Source of the DNA: Cognatiluteimonas sedimenti | GTDB lineage: Bacteria; Pseudomonadota; Gammaproteobacteria; Xanthomonadales; Xanthomonadaceae | Direction of reading: 5' to 3' | NCBI RefSeq assembly: GCF_022808325.1 | Contig: NZ_JALGCL010000001.1 | Span: 105,780-169,779 of the forward strand | DNA length: 64,000 bases | Shown here: positions 8,600-18,277 of the stretch, in pieces | Layout of the letters: every line of letters starts with the position of its first letter | Numbering within the stretch: position 1 is the first letter of the stretch | The notes under the pieces: generated by a model | Told to the model about the DNA's origin: nothing | Databases searched by the model: none | Seen by the model: only the letters and a program-made list of their open reading frames with translations | Translations under genes and position numbers: made by a program

Positions 8600-8628
8600 A
8601 AAAGCCCAGCCCCGCGCTGGGCTTTTTT
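8600..8628 (+). terminator. rho-independent terminator ahead of argF'
   Basis: A perfect 11-base-pair stem (8600-8610 with 8616-8626) and a 5-base loop, followed by a run of T. It lies 48 bases upstream of the argF' start rather than after a gene, so it fits an attenuator better than a simple terminator of the upstream secreted-protein gene, although it could serve both. Confidence 0.85.
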
Positions 8629-8675
8629 GCTTTCGCGCTTCCGCTTTTCCGCCCCACGAACCACGAGCCAGTCCG

Positions 8676-9740
8676 ATGCAACCCGCCCCGATGCAGCCCG
8701 CCCCCATACAGCACTTCCTCAACACCCAGGACCTTTCGCGCGCCGGGCTGGACGCGCTGCTGGCCGAAGCCGCCCGCTACAAGCGCCACCGCGCCGGCGA
8801 CGCGCTCAAGGGCAAGTCCATCGCGCTGCTGTTCTTCAACGCTTCGCTGCGTACCCGCGCCAGCTTCGAGCTGGGTGCGTTCCAGCTGGGCGGCCACGCG
8901 GTGGTGCTGCAACCGGGCAAGGACGCCTGGCCGATCGAATTCGAGCTGGGCACGGTGATGGATGGCGAGGCCGAGGAGCACATCGCCGAAGTGGCGCGGG
9001 TGCTCAGCCGCTACGTCGACCTGATCGGGGTGCGCGCGTTCCCGAAGTTCGTCGACTGGTCGCAGGATCGCGAGGACCGGGTGCTGCGGGGTTTCGCGCG
9101 CCATGCCACGGTGCCGGTGATCAACATGGAGACGATCACCCACCCCTGCCAGGAACTGGCGCACGCGATGGCGCTGCAGGAACACTTCGGCGGCAGCGAG
9201 CCCGGATCGGATCCGGAACGGGTCCTGCGGGGGAAGAAGTACGTGCTGACCTGGACGTACCACCCGAAGCCGCTCAACACCGCCGTCGCCAATTCGGCCT
9301 TGACCATCGCCACCCGCATGGGCATGGACGTGACCCTGCTGTGCCCGACGCCGGACTACGTGCTCGACGAGCGCTACATGGGGTGGGCTGCGCAGAACGT
9401 GGCCGAGAACGGCGGCTCGCTGCGGGTCAGCCACGACATCGAATCCGCCTACGCCGGCGCCGACGTGGTCTATGCCAAGAGCTGGGGCGCGCTGCCGTAC
9501 TTCGGCAACTGGGAGGCCGAAAAACCCATTCGCGACCGTTACCGGCATTTCATCGTCGACGAGGCGAAGATGGCGCTCACCAACGACGGCGTGTTCTCGC
9601 ATTGCCTGCCGTTGCGCCGCAACGTCAAGGCCACCGACGCGGTGATGGATTCGCCGCGCTGCATCGCCATCGACGAGGCCGAGAACCGCCTGCACGTGCA
9701 GAAGGCGGTGATGGCCCGGCTGGTCGCGCAGCGCGCATAG
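8676..9740 (+). CDS. argF': N-acetylornithine carbamoyltransferase
   Basis: About 354 residues. It transfers the carbamoyl group from carbamoyl phosphate to N-acetylornithine, giving N-acetylcitrulline, the xanthomonad variant of arginine synthesis. FFNASLRTRASFELGAFQLGG carries the carbamoyl-phosphate loop (here S-L-R-T-R), HPCQELAHA and HCLPLRRNVKATDAV bind substrate, and GKDAWPIEFELGTVMDGEAEEH is specific to the acetylornithine form rather than OTCase. A short loop insertion (SEPGSDPERVL) precedes GKKYVLTWTYHPKPLN. The start is the ATG at 8676; the ATG at 8691 is an alternative and neither has a clear ribosome site. It is the first gene of the arg operon. Confidence 0.95.
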   Translation: MQPAPMQPAPIQHFLNTQDLSRAGLDALLAEAARYKRHRAGDALKGKSIALLFFNASLRTRASFELGAFQLGGHAVVLQPGKDAWPIEFELGTVMDGEAEEHIAEVARVLSRYVDLIGVRAFPKFVDWSQDREDRVLRGFARHATVPVINMETITHPCQELAHAMALQEHFGGSEPGSDPERVLRGKKYVLTWTYHPKPLNTAVANSALTIATRMGMDVTLLCPTPDYVLDERYMGWAAQNVAENGGSLRVSHDIESAYAGADVVYAKSWGALPYFGNWEAEKPIRDRYRHFIVDEAKMALTNDGVFSHCLPLRRNVKATDAVMDSPRCIAIDEAENRLHVQKAVMARLVAQRA

Positions 9741-9788
9741 GGCCCAGCGCCCGCGGCGTTCCATCACACGTTTCCAGGAATCACTCCC

Positions 9789-11033
9789 ATGTCATCGCAA
9801 TCCCCCTCCTCGAGTCACCTATTGCCGGTCCCGGGCCCCGGTTCGACGGACATCGTGCTCGCGTTCTCCGGCGGCCTCGACACCAGCTTCTGCGTGCCCT
9901 GGCTGCAGGAGCAGGGCTGGAGCGTGCATACCGTGTTCGCCGATACCGGCGGCGTCGATGCGGCCGGGCGCGAGGCGATCGAACAGCGCGCCGCCGAACT
10001 CGGGGTCGCCTCGCACGTCACCGTCGATGGCGGGCAGGCGCTGTGGGACGGCTTCGCCAAGCCGTTCGTCTGGGCGGGCGAGGGCTACCAGGGCCAGTAC
10101 CCGCTGCTGGTGTCGGATCGCTACCTGATCGTCGATGCGGCGCTGGCACGCGCGCGCGACCTGGGCACCGACGCCGTCGCGCATGGTTGCACCGGCATGG
10201 GCAACGACCAGGTGCGCTTCGACCTGGCGGTGAAGGCGTCCGGCGACTACCGCATCGTCGCGCCGATCCGCGAAATCCAGAAGCAGCACACGCAGACGCG
10301 CGCCTACGAGCAGGCCTACCTGGAGCAGCGCGGCTTCGGCGTGCAGGCCAGGCAGAAGGCCTACACCATCAACGAGAACCTGCTGGGCCTGACGATGTCC
10401 GGCGGCGAGATCGATCGCTGGGAAGCGCCGGGCGAGGGCGCGCGCGGCTGGTGCGCGCGGCGCGAGCAATGGCCGGCCGAGCCGCTGCAGGTGGCGCTGC
10501 GTTTCGTCGCCGGCGAGGCGGTGGCGCTGGACGGCAAGGAACTGCCCGGCGCGCAACTGCTGGCGCAGCTCAACACCATGTTCGCGCAGTACGGCGTCGG
10601 CCGCGGCCTGTACACCGGCGACACCACCATCGGGCTCAAGGGCCGGATCGTGTACGAGGCGCCGGGCCTGGCCGCGTTGCTGGCCGCGCATCGCGCGCTG
10701 GAAGAGGCGGTGCTGACCAAGCAGCAGAACCGGTTCAAGCCGGAGGTCGCGCGCAAGTGGGTGGAGATCGTGTACGAGGGTTTCTTCCATGATCCGCTGA
10801 AGACCGACCTGGAGGCGTTCCTGGCGTCGTCGCAGCGCATGGTCAGCGGCGAGGTCGTGCTGGAGACGCGCGGCGGCCGGGTCGACGCGGTCGCGGTGCG
10901 CTCGCCGCATCTGCTCGCGGCCGCGGGCGCGACCTACGCGCAGAGCGCCGACTGGGGCGTGCAGGAGGCCGAGGGCTTCATCAAGCTGTTCGGCATGAGC
11001 AGCACGCTGTGGGCGAAAATCAACAACCTGTAG
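9789..11033 (+). CDS. argG: argininosuccinate synthase
   Basis: A 414-residue ATP-dependent ligase joining citrulline and aspartate to argininosuccinate in the cytosol. The PP-loop ATP motif [13 protein letters not shown] is at about residue 25, and [14 protein letters not shown] plus the citrulline-binding [17 protein letters not shown] are present. It lies 48 bases after argF' with AGGAA upstream of the ATG. Its stop codon TAG (11031-11033) is inside the left arm of a REP hairpin, so the repeat touches the coding end. Confidence 0.95.
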   Translation: MSSQSPSSSHLLPVPGPGSTDIVLAFSGGLDTSFCVPWLQEQGWSVHTVFADTGGVDAAGREAIEQRAAELGVASHVTVDGGQALWDGFAKPFVWAGEGYQGQYPLLVSDRYLIVDAALARARDLGTDAVAHGCTGMGNDQVRFDLAVKASGDYRIVAPIREIQKQHTQTRAYEQAYLEQRGFGVQARQKAYTINENLLGLTMSGGEIDRWEAPGEGARGWCARREQWPAEPLQVALRFVAGEAVALDGKELPGAQLLAQLNTMFAQYGVGRGLYTGDTTIGLKGRIVYEAPGLAALLAAHRALEEAVLTKQQNRFKPEVARKWVEIVYEGFFHDPLKTDLEAFLASSQRMVSGEVVLETRGGRVDAVAVRSPHLLAAAGATYAQSADWGVQEAEGFIKLFGMSSTLWAKINNL

Positions 11034-11101
11034 GAGCGGCTTCAGCCGCGAGCTCCTGCCTTGTCCATGTGGGAAAAGCTCGCGGCTGAAGCCGCTCCCA
11101 C
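11030..11101. repeat. REP-type inverted repeat R2
   Basis: Arms of 25 bases (11030-11054 and 11077-11101) can pair across a 22-base loop; they differ only at the outer ends (GTAGGAG against GTGGGAG). It fills the argG-argE' gap and supplies the argG stop codon. Confidence 0.9.
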
Positions 11102-11122
11102 AACCAGCCGGAATCGATCCGA

Positions 11123-12214
11123 ATGCTCGACGCGGTCCTTGAACACCTCGAAGCGCTGGTGTCGTTCGATACCCGCAATCCGCCGCGCCGGATCGGCGTG
11201 GGCGGCATCTTCGACTACATCCGCGCGCAACTGCCGGGGTTCCGCTGCACCGTCAGCGACCATGGCGACGGCGCGGTGTCGCTGCTGGCGCTGCGCGGCC
11301 ATCCGGCGCGGGTGTTCAACGTGCACCTGGACACGGTGCCGTCGTCGCCGCGGTGGTCCGCCGATCCGCTGCGGCTGCGGGTCGACGCCGATCGCGCGAT
11401 CGGCCTGGGCGCTTGCGACATCAAGGGCGCGGCCGCGGGCCTGATCGCGGCGGCGAACGAGACGTCGGGCGATGCGGCCTTCCTGTTCGGCAGCGACGAG
11501 GAAGCCAACGACGCGCGCTGCATCGAGGCCTTCCTCGGCAGTGGCCACGGCTTCCGGGAAGCGATCGTCGCCGAGCCGACCGGTTGCGAAGCGGTTCTGG
11601 CGCATCGCGGCATCAGTTCGGTGCTGCTGCAGTTCAAGGGCGAGGCGGGGCATGCGTCCGGCGCGAAGGCGCTGGATGCCAGTGCGCTGCACCGGGCGAT
11701 GCGCTGGGGCGCGAATGCGCTGGAGCTGGTCGAATCGCAATCGCACCTGCGCTTCGGCGGCCTCACCGGGCTGCGATTCAACATCGGCCGGGTGGAAGGC
11801 GGGATCAAGGCGAACGTCATCGCGCCCGCTGCCGAGGTGCGCTTCGGCTTCCGGCCGCTGCCGTCGCAGGACATCGACGAGCTGCACCTGCGCCTGGGCG
11901 CCTGCGCCGCGCCCGGTGCGCTGGAGAGTTACCGGGAAACCTTCCGTGGCCCGGCGTTGCCGGCGGGCGACGTGGCGGCGGCGGAGGAGCAGCGGCTGCT
12001 GGCGCGCGACCTCGCCGACGAGCTGGGCCTGCCGATCGGCAACGCAGTCGATTTCTGGACCGAGGCTTCGCTGTTCTCCCGCGCCGGCATGACCGCGATC
12101 GTCTACGGCCCCGGCGACATCGCCCAGGCGCACGCCGCCGACGAATGGGTGGCGCTGGAGCAACTGCAGCGGTATGCCGAATCCATCGTCCGCATCCTTG
12201 GAGCCGTGCACTGA
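11123..12214 (+). CDS. argE': N-acetylcitrulline/acetylornithine deacetylase (M20 family)
   Basis: A 363-residue M20 metallopeptidase-fold amidohydrolase. Its place between argG and argB and the presence of ArgF' imply it deacetylates N-acetylcitrulline to citrulline. Visible di-zinc motifs are NVHLDTVPSSP (His-x-Asp), GLGACDIKGAAAG, the catalytic glutamates in FGSDEEAND, and EPTG; the dimerisation lid carries HRGISSVLLQFKGEAGHAS, and the last zinc ligand lies in the YGPGDIAQAH region. It is flanked on both sides by REP hairpins. Confidence 0.92.
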   Translation: MLDAVLEHLEALVSFDTRNPPRRIGVGGIFDYIRAQLPGFRCTVSDHGDGAVSLLALRGHPARVFNVHLDTVPSSPRWSADPLRLRVDADRAIGLGACDIKGAAAGLIAAANETSGDAAFLFGSDEEANDARCIEAFLGSGHGFREAIVAEPTGCEAVLAHRGISSVLLQFKGEAGHASGAKALDASALHRAMRWGANALELVESQSHLRFGGLTGLRFNIGRVEGGIKANVIAPAAEVRFGFRPLPSQDIDELHLRLGACAAPGALESYRETFRGPALPAGDVAAAEEQRLLARDLADELGLPIGNAVDFWTEASLFSRAGMTAIVYGPGDIAQAHAADEWVALEQLQRYAESIVRILGAVH

Positions 12215-12218
12215 CCTT

Positions 12219-12284
12219 GTGGGAGCGGCTTTAGCCGCGAGTTTTTCCTCACCCAAAAAAGCTCGCGGCTAAAGCCGCTCCCAC
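12219..12284. repeat. REP-type inverted repeat R3 (compensated variant)
   Basis: Arms at 12219-12240 and 12263-12284 carry TTTAGCC/GGCTAAA where the other copies have TTCAGCC/GGCTGAA: both arms changed together, so pairing is kept. A stray half-arm (CCGCTCCTAC) follows at about 12290-12299. It lies between argE' and argB. Confidence 0.9.
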
Positions 12285-12312
12285 AGACGCCGCTCCTACA
12301 AGACTATTGGCC

Positions 12313-13659
12313 ATGATCAGCCCCGTCCACGACCCGCAAACCCGCCAGACCATCGTCCGCCTGCTTTCCAGCATGGGCAGCGCCAAGGAGATCTCGCAGT
12401 ACCTGCGGCGCTTCTCGCAACTGGACGCGGCGCGCTTCGCCGTGGTCAAGGTCGGCGGCGCGGTGCTTCGCGACGACCTCGAGGCGCTGACCTCGTCGCT
12501 GGCGTTCCTGCAGGATGTCGGCCTGACCCCGATCGTGGTCCACGGCGCTGGACCGCAACTCGACGCGGAGCTGGCCGCCGCCGGCATCGGCAAGCGCACC
12601 GTCGATGGCCTGCGCGTGACCTCGCCGGAAGCGCTCGCGGTGGTGCGGCGCGTGTTCCAGGCGCAGAACCTGAAGCTGGTCGAAGCGCTGCAGGCCCAGG
12701 ACGCGCGCGCGACTTCGATCGTCTCGGGCGTGTTCGAGGCCGATTACGTCGACCGCGACGGCCTCGGCCTGGTCGGGGCGGTGCAGCGGGTGGGCACCGC
12801 GCCGATCCAGGCCAGCCTGCAGGCCGGTTCGATCCCGGTGATCGCCAGCCTCGGCGAGACCGTCGGCGGCCAGATCCTCAACATCAATGCCGATTTCGCC
12901 GCCAATGCGCTGGTGCAGGTGCTGCAGCCGTACAAGATCGTGTTCCTCACCGGCAGCGGCGGCCTGCTCGACGCGCAGGGCCGGGTGATCGATTCGATCA
13001 ACCTGTCGAGCGAATACGCGCACCTGATGGCGCAGCCGTGGATCGACGGCGGCATGCGGGTCAAGCTGGAACAGGTCAAGCAGCTGCTCGATGGCCTGCC
13101 GCCGGCCTCGTCGGTATCGATCACCAGGCCTGCGGAACTGGCCAAGGAGCTGTTCACCCACAAGGGTTCGGGCACGCTGGTGCGGCGCGGCGAGCGCGTG
13201 CTGCAGGCGGCGTCGTGGGCCGAGCTCGACCTGCCACGGCTGCGCGGACTGATCGAATCCGCGTTCGGGCGCCGGCTGGCCGCCGACTACTTCGAGCGCA
13301 CCGCGTTGCATCGTGCCTACGTCAGCGAGAACTATCGCGCCGCGGTCATCCTGACCGACGAGGGCGGCCGGCCTGGAACGAGCACGTGCTATCTCGACAA
13401 GTTCGCGGTGCTGGACGACGCCCAGGGCGAGGGCCTGGGGCGCGCCGTGTGGCAGGAGATGCGCGAACGCACGCCACGCCTGTTCTGGCGCTCGCGCCGC
13501 GGCAACCCGGTCAACCCGTTCTATTTCGCCGAGTGCGACGGCTGCATCAAGCAGCCGCGCTGGAAGGTGTTCTGGTACGGTTTCGACGCGCTCGACGACA
13601 TCGCCCGCTGCGTCGAGCATTGCCGCACGCGGCCGCCAACGCTGGAGGAACCGGCATGA
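12313..13659 (+). CDS. argB: bifunctional acetylglutamate kinase / N-acetylglutamate synthase (NAGS-K type)
   Basis: A 448-residue two-domain enzyme. Residues about 1-285 are the amino-acid kinase domain ([36 protein letters not shown]) and residues about 295-448 a GNAT acetyltransferase domain ([15 protein letters not shown]...[10 protein letters not shown]...[16 protein letters not shown]). Xanthomonad enzymes of this form make and phosphorylate N-acetylglutamate; the kinase is usually the arginine-sensitive step. The ATG at 12313 is preferred to a TTG at 12307, and no ribosome site is visible after the REP hairpin. Its stop overlaps the next ATG (ATGA). Confidence 0.93.
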   Translation: MISPVHDPQTRQTIVRLLSSMGSAKEISQYLRRFSQLDAARFAVVKVGGAVLRDDLEALTSSLAFLQDVGLTPIVVHGAGPQLDAELAAAGIGKRTVDGLRVTSPEALAVVRRVFQAQNLKLVEALQAQDARATSIVSGVFEADYVDRDGLGLVGAVQRVGTAPIQASLQAGSIPVIASLGETVGGQILNINADFAANALVQVLQPYKIVFLTGSGGLLDAQGRVIDSINLSSEYAHLMAQPWIDGGMRVKLEQVKQLLDGLPPASSVSITRPAELAKELFTHKGSGTLVRRGERVLQAASWAELDLPRLRGLIESAFGRRLAADYFERTALHRAYVSENYRAAVILTDEGGRPGTSTCYLDKFAVLDDAQGEGLGRAVWQEMRERTPRLFWRSRRGNPVNPFYFAECDGCIKQPRWKVFWYGFDALDDIARCVEHCRTRPPTLEEPA

Positions 13660-14265
13660 CCACCACGGCCACCACCGCCGACTGGACGCGGCCGCCGCAC
13701 CTGCACGGCCGCCATGTCGCGCTGGAACCGCTGCAGCCGGCGCATGCCGACGGCCTGCGCGCCGCGGCCGCGGACGGCAGCCTCTGGGAACTGGCGTACA
13801 CCAACGTGCCGATGCCGGGCGAGGTCGAGGCGTGGATCGAGGCCGCGCTGGCGATGCAGGCCGCGGGCGCGGCGCTCGCATTCACCGTGCGCGATGCCGG
13901 CGGCCGCATCGTTGGCACCACCCGTTATTACGACCTGCTGCCGCAGACGCCGCGGTTGCAGATCGGCTACACCTGGTACGCGCGCTCGGTGCAGCGCACC
14001 GGCCTGAACACGGAGGCCAAGCTGCTGCTGCTCGGGCACGCGTTCGAGGCGCTGGGCTGCGCCTCGGTCGGGCTGCAGACCAGCACCCGCAACGCCGCGT
14101 CGCGCGCCGCGATCGCGCGCCTGGGCGCCACCCAGGAGGGCATCCTGCGCCATCACCTGCGCCATCGCGACGGCAGCCTGCGCGATACCGTCAACTTCTC
14201 GATCCTCGGCAGCGAATGGCCGGCGGTGAAGGCCGGCCTGCTGCAGAAGCTGGAGCGCCACGCCA

Positions 14266-14273
<8 letters not shown>
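13656..14273 (+). CDS. GNAT family N-acetyltransferase (RimJ/RimL type)
   Basis: A 205-residue acetyltransferase of the RimJ/RimL subgroup. [12 protein letters not shown] at the start, the GTTRYYDL strand and the acetyl-CoA region around [27 protein letters not shown] are visible; the usual Q/RxxGxG/A loop is here QRTGLN. It starts inside the argB stop (ATGA, with GGAGGA at 13644-13649) and runs eight bases into argC, so it is made with the arginine enzymes. Substrate unknown; a role in arginine synthesis or protein N-acetylation is only suggested by position. Confidence 0.85.
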
Positions 14274-15222
<949 letters not shown>

Positions 15223-15232
15223 ACGCGGCTCC

Positions 15233-15307
15233 GTGGGAGCGGTTTCAGCCGCGAGCTTTTCGCGCGCATCGCCAAGTGCAAGAGCTCGCGGCTGAAGCCG
15301 CTCCCAC
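15233..15307. repeat. REP-type inverted repeat R4
   Basis: Arms at 15233-15257 and 15283-15307 begin GTGGGAGCGG and differ at one base (GGTTTCAG against GGCTTCAG). It occupies the argC-argH gap. Confidence 0.9.
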
Positions 15308-15353
15308 AAAAACACGCAGCGACCGAAGCACACGCAGCACAGGAATCAAGCCA

Positions 15354-16643
15354 ATGTCCGACCTGCTCTGGCAAAAACCCGGCATCGCCATCGATGCCCG
15401 CATCCAGGCGTTCCTCGCCGGCGACGACGTGGTGCTCGATCGCGAGTTCTTCCTGCACGACATCGCCGCCAGCCGCGTGCACGCGCAAGGGCTGCATCGC
15501 ATCGGCATGCTGTCCGCGGACGAGCTGGCTGGATTGCTGCGCGAACTCGACGCGCTTGCCGTCGATTTCCGCAGCGGCGCCTTCGCCCTCGACGCGCGCC
15601 ACGAGGATGGCCACTCCGCGATCGAGGCGCGCCTGGTCGAGCGCCTGGGCGACGCCGGCAAGCGCATCCATGCCGGGCGCAGCCGCAACGACCAGGTACT
15701 GGTCGCCAACCGCCTGTGGCTGAAGGACCGGCTCACGCAGTTGCAAGCGCTGGCGCGCGAGGCGGCGGCGATCGCGCTGGACCGTGCCGAAGCCGAGATG
15801 CTGCTGCCGCTGCCCGGCTACACCCACCTGCAACGCGCGGTGGTGTCCTCGGCGGGCATGTGGTGGGCGGGTTGGGCTGAGGCCTTCATCGACGACGCCG
15901 AGCGCGCCGCGGCGACCCGCGCATGGATCGACGCCAATCCGCTCGGCACCGCCGCCGGCTACGGCATCAACCTGGCGCTGGATCGCGACCATGCCACCAC
16001 CGCGCTCGGTTTCGCTCGGCTGCAGGTCGCGCCGACGTACGCGCAACTGTCACGCGGAAAATTCGAACTGGCGGCGCTGGAGGCGCTCGGCAGCGCGATG
16101 CTCGACCTGCGCCGGCTGGCCTGGGACCTGAGCCTGTTCACCAGCGCCGAGTTCGGCTTCGTCGCCCTGCCGCCGCAGTACACCACCGGCAGTTCGATCA
16201 TGCCCAACAAGCGCAACCCGGACGTGGTCGAGCTGATGCGCGGCACCTATGCCAGCGTCGCCGCGGCGCGCACCGAGATCGAACAGCTGCTGTCGCTGCC
16301 GTCCGGATACCATCGCGACCTTCAGGTGTCCAAGGGCGCGCTGTTCCACGGGTTCGGCAAGGGCCTGCAGGCGCTGGCGTTGCTGCCGGGACTGCTGCGC
16401 GACCTGCAGTGGCAGCCCGAAGCGATGCGCGCGGCACTCGATCCGTCGTTGTATGCCACCGACCTGGCGGTGGAGCTGGCGAAGCAGGGCGTCCCGTTCC
16501 GCGACGCCTATCGGCAGGCGGCCGATCCCGCACGCTGGCGGGCGCGTGATCCGGAAGCCAGCCTGCAGGCGCGGACATCGCCCGGCGCGGCCGGAGAGCC
16601 GCGGCTGGCCTCGCTGCGCGCGCGCCTGGATACGCTCGGCTAG
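15354..16643 (+). CDS. argH: argininosuccinate lyase
   Basis: A 429-residue fumarase/aspartase-superfamily lyase that splits argininosuccinate into arginine and fumarate, the last step of the pathway. [19 protein letters not shown] and the signature [12 protein letters not shown] (catalytic serine loop) are all present. The ATG at 15354 has AGGAA at 15341-15345. It ends the arg operon; the tRNA-Pro gene beyond it runs the other way. Confidence 0.95.
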   Translation: MSDLLWQKPGIAIDARIQAFLAGDDVVLDREFFLHDIAASRVHAQGLHRIGMLSADELAGLLRELDALAVDFRSGAFALDARHEDGHSAIEARLVERLGDAGKRIHAGRSRNDQVLVANRLWLKDRLTQLQALAREAAAIALDRAEAEMLLPLPGYTHLQRAVVSSAGMWWAGWAEAFIDDAERAAATRAWIDANPLGTAAGYGINLALDRDHATTALGFARLQVAPTYAQLSRGKFELAALEALGSAMLDLRRLAWDLSLFTSAEFGFVALPPQYTTGSSIMPNKRNPDVVELMRGTYASVAAARTEIEQLLSLPSGYHRDLQVSKGALFHGFGKGLQALALLPGLLRDLQWQPEAMRAALDPSLYATDLAVELAKQGVPFRDAYRQAADPARWRARDPEASLQARTSPGAAGEPRLASLRARLDTLG

Positions 16644-16675
16644 TCCCCGGCCCGCCGCCCGCGCGACGCGCGGGC

Positions 16676-16701
16676 AAAAGAAAACCGGCGCATGGCCGGC
16701 T
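16676..16701 (-). terminator. terminator of the tRNA-Pro gene
   Basis: Read on the minus strand after the tRNA: a GCCGGC / GCCGGT stem with a short loop, then TTTTCTTTT. Position and T-run fit a rho-independent terminator 24 bases beyond the tRNA end. Confidence 0.6.
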
Positions 16702-16724
16702 CTCCGTTAACACCTTGATTCGAT

Positions 16725-16801
16725 TGGTCGGGGAGACAGGATTTGAACCTGCGACTTCTACGTCCCGAACGTAGCGCTCTACCAGGCTGAGCTACACCCC
16801 G
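16725..16801 (-). tRNA. tRNA-Pro (anticodon CGG)
   Basis: On the minus strand a complete cloverleaf of 77 bases can be drawn, including an encoded CCA. The anticodon stem CTACG/CGTAG closes the loop TTCGGGA, giving anticodon CGG, which reads CCG. D-arm GCTC/GAGC, and T-loop TTCAAAT. The acceptor stem pairs except for a U-U opposition at position 6-67. It sits between argH and hisS, opposite to both. Confidence 0.95.
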
Positions 16802-16924
16802 ACAGGTGAGCCCGGCATTGTAAGGACTGGGCCCGGGGGCGGGCAAGGCCCTCCGGCCTGCCATCGGCGGATCGGCGGCCGCCGGCTACACTGGTCAGCT
16901 GAGCCAGTGCCCGGAGTTTCCCGC

Positions 16925-18277
16925 TTGATCAAGCCCCGCACCCCGCCCGGCGTCATGGAGCTGCTGCCGCGCGAGCAGGTCGCGTTCCAGCGCATGCTCG
17001 ACGCGATCCGCGCCACCTTCGAGGCCTACGGCTTCCTGCCGGTGGAGACGCCGGTGTTCGAGCTGACCGACGTGCTGCTGACCAAATCCGGCGGCGAGAC
17101 GGAGCGCCAGGTGTATTTCGTGCAGTCCACCGGGGCCTTGGAGAAGGGCGGCGAAGGACGGCCGGAGCTGGCATTGCGCTTCGACCTGACCGTGCCACTG
17201 GCGCGCTACGTCGCCGAGCACGAGCACGACCTCGCATTCCCGTTCCGCCGCTACCAGATGCAGCGCGTGTACCGCGGCGAGCGCGCGCAGCGCGGCAGGT
17301 TCCGCGAGTTCTACCAGTGCGACATCGACGTGATCGGCAAGGACAGCCTGTCGATCCGCTTCGACGCCGAGATCCCGGCGGTGATCAACGCCACCTTCGA
17401 GCGGCTGGCGATCGGCGAGTTCACCATCCAGTTCAACCACCGCAAGCTGCTGCGCGGCTTCTTCGAAGGCCAGGGCATCGAGGGCGAGCGGCAGTTGCTG
17501 GTGCTGCGCGAGCTGGACAAGCTCGACAAGCGCGGTGCGGATGCGGTGGCGGCGACGCTGGCGGGGGAGGGCTTCGGCCTGGCCGGCGACGTCGTGGCGC
17601 GGCTGATGGCGTTCTCGCGGGTGCGTTCCAATGGCCACGACGACGCCATGGCCCGGCTGGATGCGCTGGGCGCCGGGACGCCGCTGTTCGAGGAAGGCCG
17701 CGACGAGCTGCGCCAGGTGCTGGCGCAACTCAAGGCGCTCGGCGTGCCGGAGTCGCGCTATGCGCTCAACCTGTCGATCGCGCGCGGCCTGGACTACTAC
17801 ACCGGCATCGTCTACGAGACCACGCTGGACGCGCACCCGGAGATCGGCTCGATCTGCTCCGGCGGGCGCTACGACAACCTCGCCAGCCACTACAGCAAGT
17901 CGAAACTGCCGGGCGTGGGCATCTCGATCGGGCTGACGCGCCTGTTCTTCCAGTTGCAGGAGGCGGGCATCGTGCCCACCGCCGAGAGCTCGGTGGAGGT
18001 GCTGGTCGCGCTGATGGACGAGGCGCGGCTGGCCGATGCGCTGTCGCTGTCGCAGCAGTTGCGCGCCGCCGGTTTCAACGTCGAGACCCAGCTGGAACCG
18101 CGCAAGCTGGCCAAGCAGCTGCAGTACGCCGACCGCGCCGGGATCCGCTTCGCGGTGATCCGCGGCGACGACGAGGCCGCGCGCGGCGTGGTCGCGGTCA
18201 AGGACCTGCGTCGCGGCGAACAGTTCGAGGTCGCGGACTCCGGCCTTGCCGACGCCTTGCGGGGGGCGCGCGCATGA
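16925..18277 (+). CDS. hisS: histidine-tRNA ligase
   Basis: A 450-residue class II synthetase. Motif 2 ([29 protein letters not shown]), the histidine signature [11 protein letters not shown] and the C-terminal anticodon-binding domain (about residues 350-450) are seen. The start is taken as TTG at 16925 (reading [18 protein letters not shown]), because GGAG lies at 16913-16916 at correct distance; an upstream GTG at 16907 is possible. The stop overlaps the next gene by ATGA, making it the first of three coupled genes. Confidence 0.93.
   Translation: MIKPRTPPGVMELLPREQVAFQRMLDAIRATFEAYGFLPVETPVFELTDVLLTKSGGETERQVYFVQSTGALEKGGEGRPELALRFDLTVPLARYVAEHEHDLAFPFRRYQMQRVYRGERAQRGRFREFYQCDIDVIGKDSLSIRFDAEIPAVINATFERLAIGEFTIQFNHRKLLRGFFEGQGIEGERQLLVLRELDKLDKRGADAVAATLAGEGFGLAGDVVARLMAFSRVRSNGHDDAMARLDALGAGTPLFEEGRDELRQVLAQLKALGVPESRYALNLSIARGLDYYTGIVYETTLDAHPEIGSICSGGRYDNLASHYSKSKLPGVGISIGLTRLFFQLQEAGIVPTAESSVEVLVALMDEARLADALSLSQQLRAAGFNVETQLEPRKLAKQLQYADRAGIRFAVIRGDDEAARGVVAVKDLRRGEQFEVADSGLADALRGARA

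Larger units (their letters stand above)
8473..8628 (+). promoter_or_regulatory. candidate transcription attenuator of the arg operon
   Basis: Three mutually exclusive pairings are visible: ACCCAG (8476-8481) with CTGGGT (8567-8572); GCTGGG (8566-8571) with CCCAGC (8605-8610); and the terminator, CCCAGC (8605-8610) with GCTGGG (8616-8621). A ribosome stalled on the Arg codons at 8539-8550 would leave 8566-8571 free and favour the second pairing (read-through); one that reaches the stop at 8572 would cover it and favour termination. This is the geometry of amino-acid-operon attenuators. The mechanism is inferred from sequence only. Confidence 0.5.

Noticed and set aside
16658-16674. CCCGCGC/GCGCGGG hairpin after argH as a terminator
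   Set aside because: There is no T-run after it on the plus strand; the neighbouring hairpin with a T-run works on the minus strand for the tRNA.
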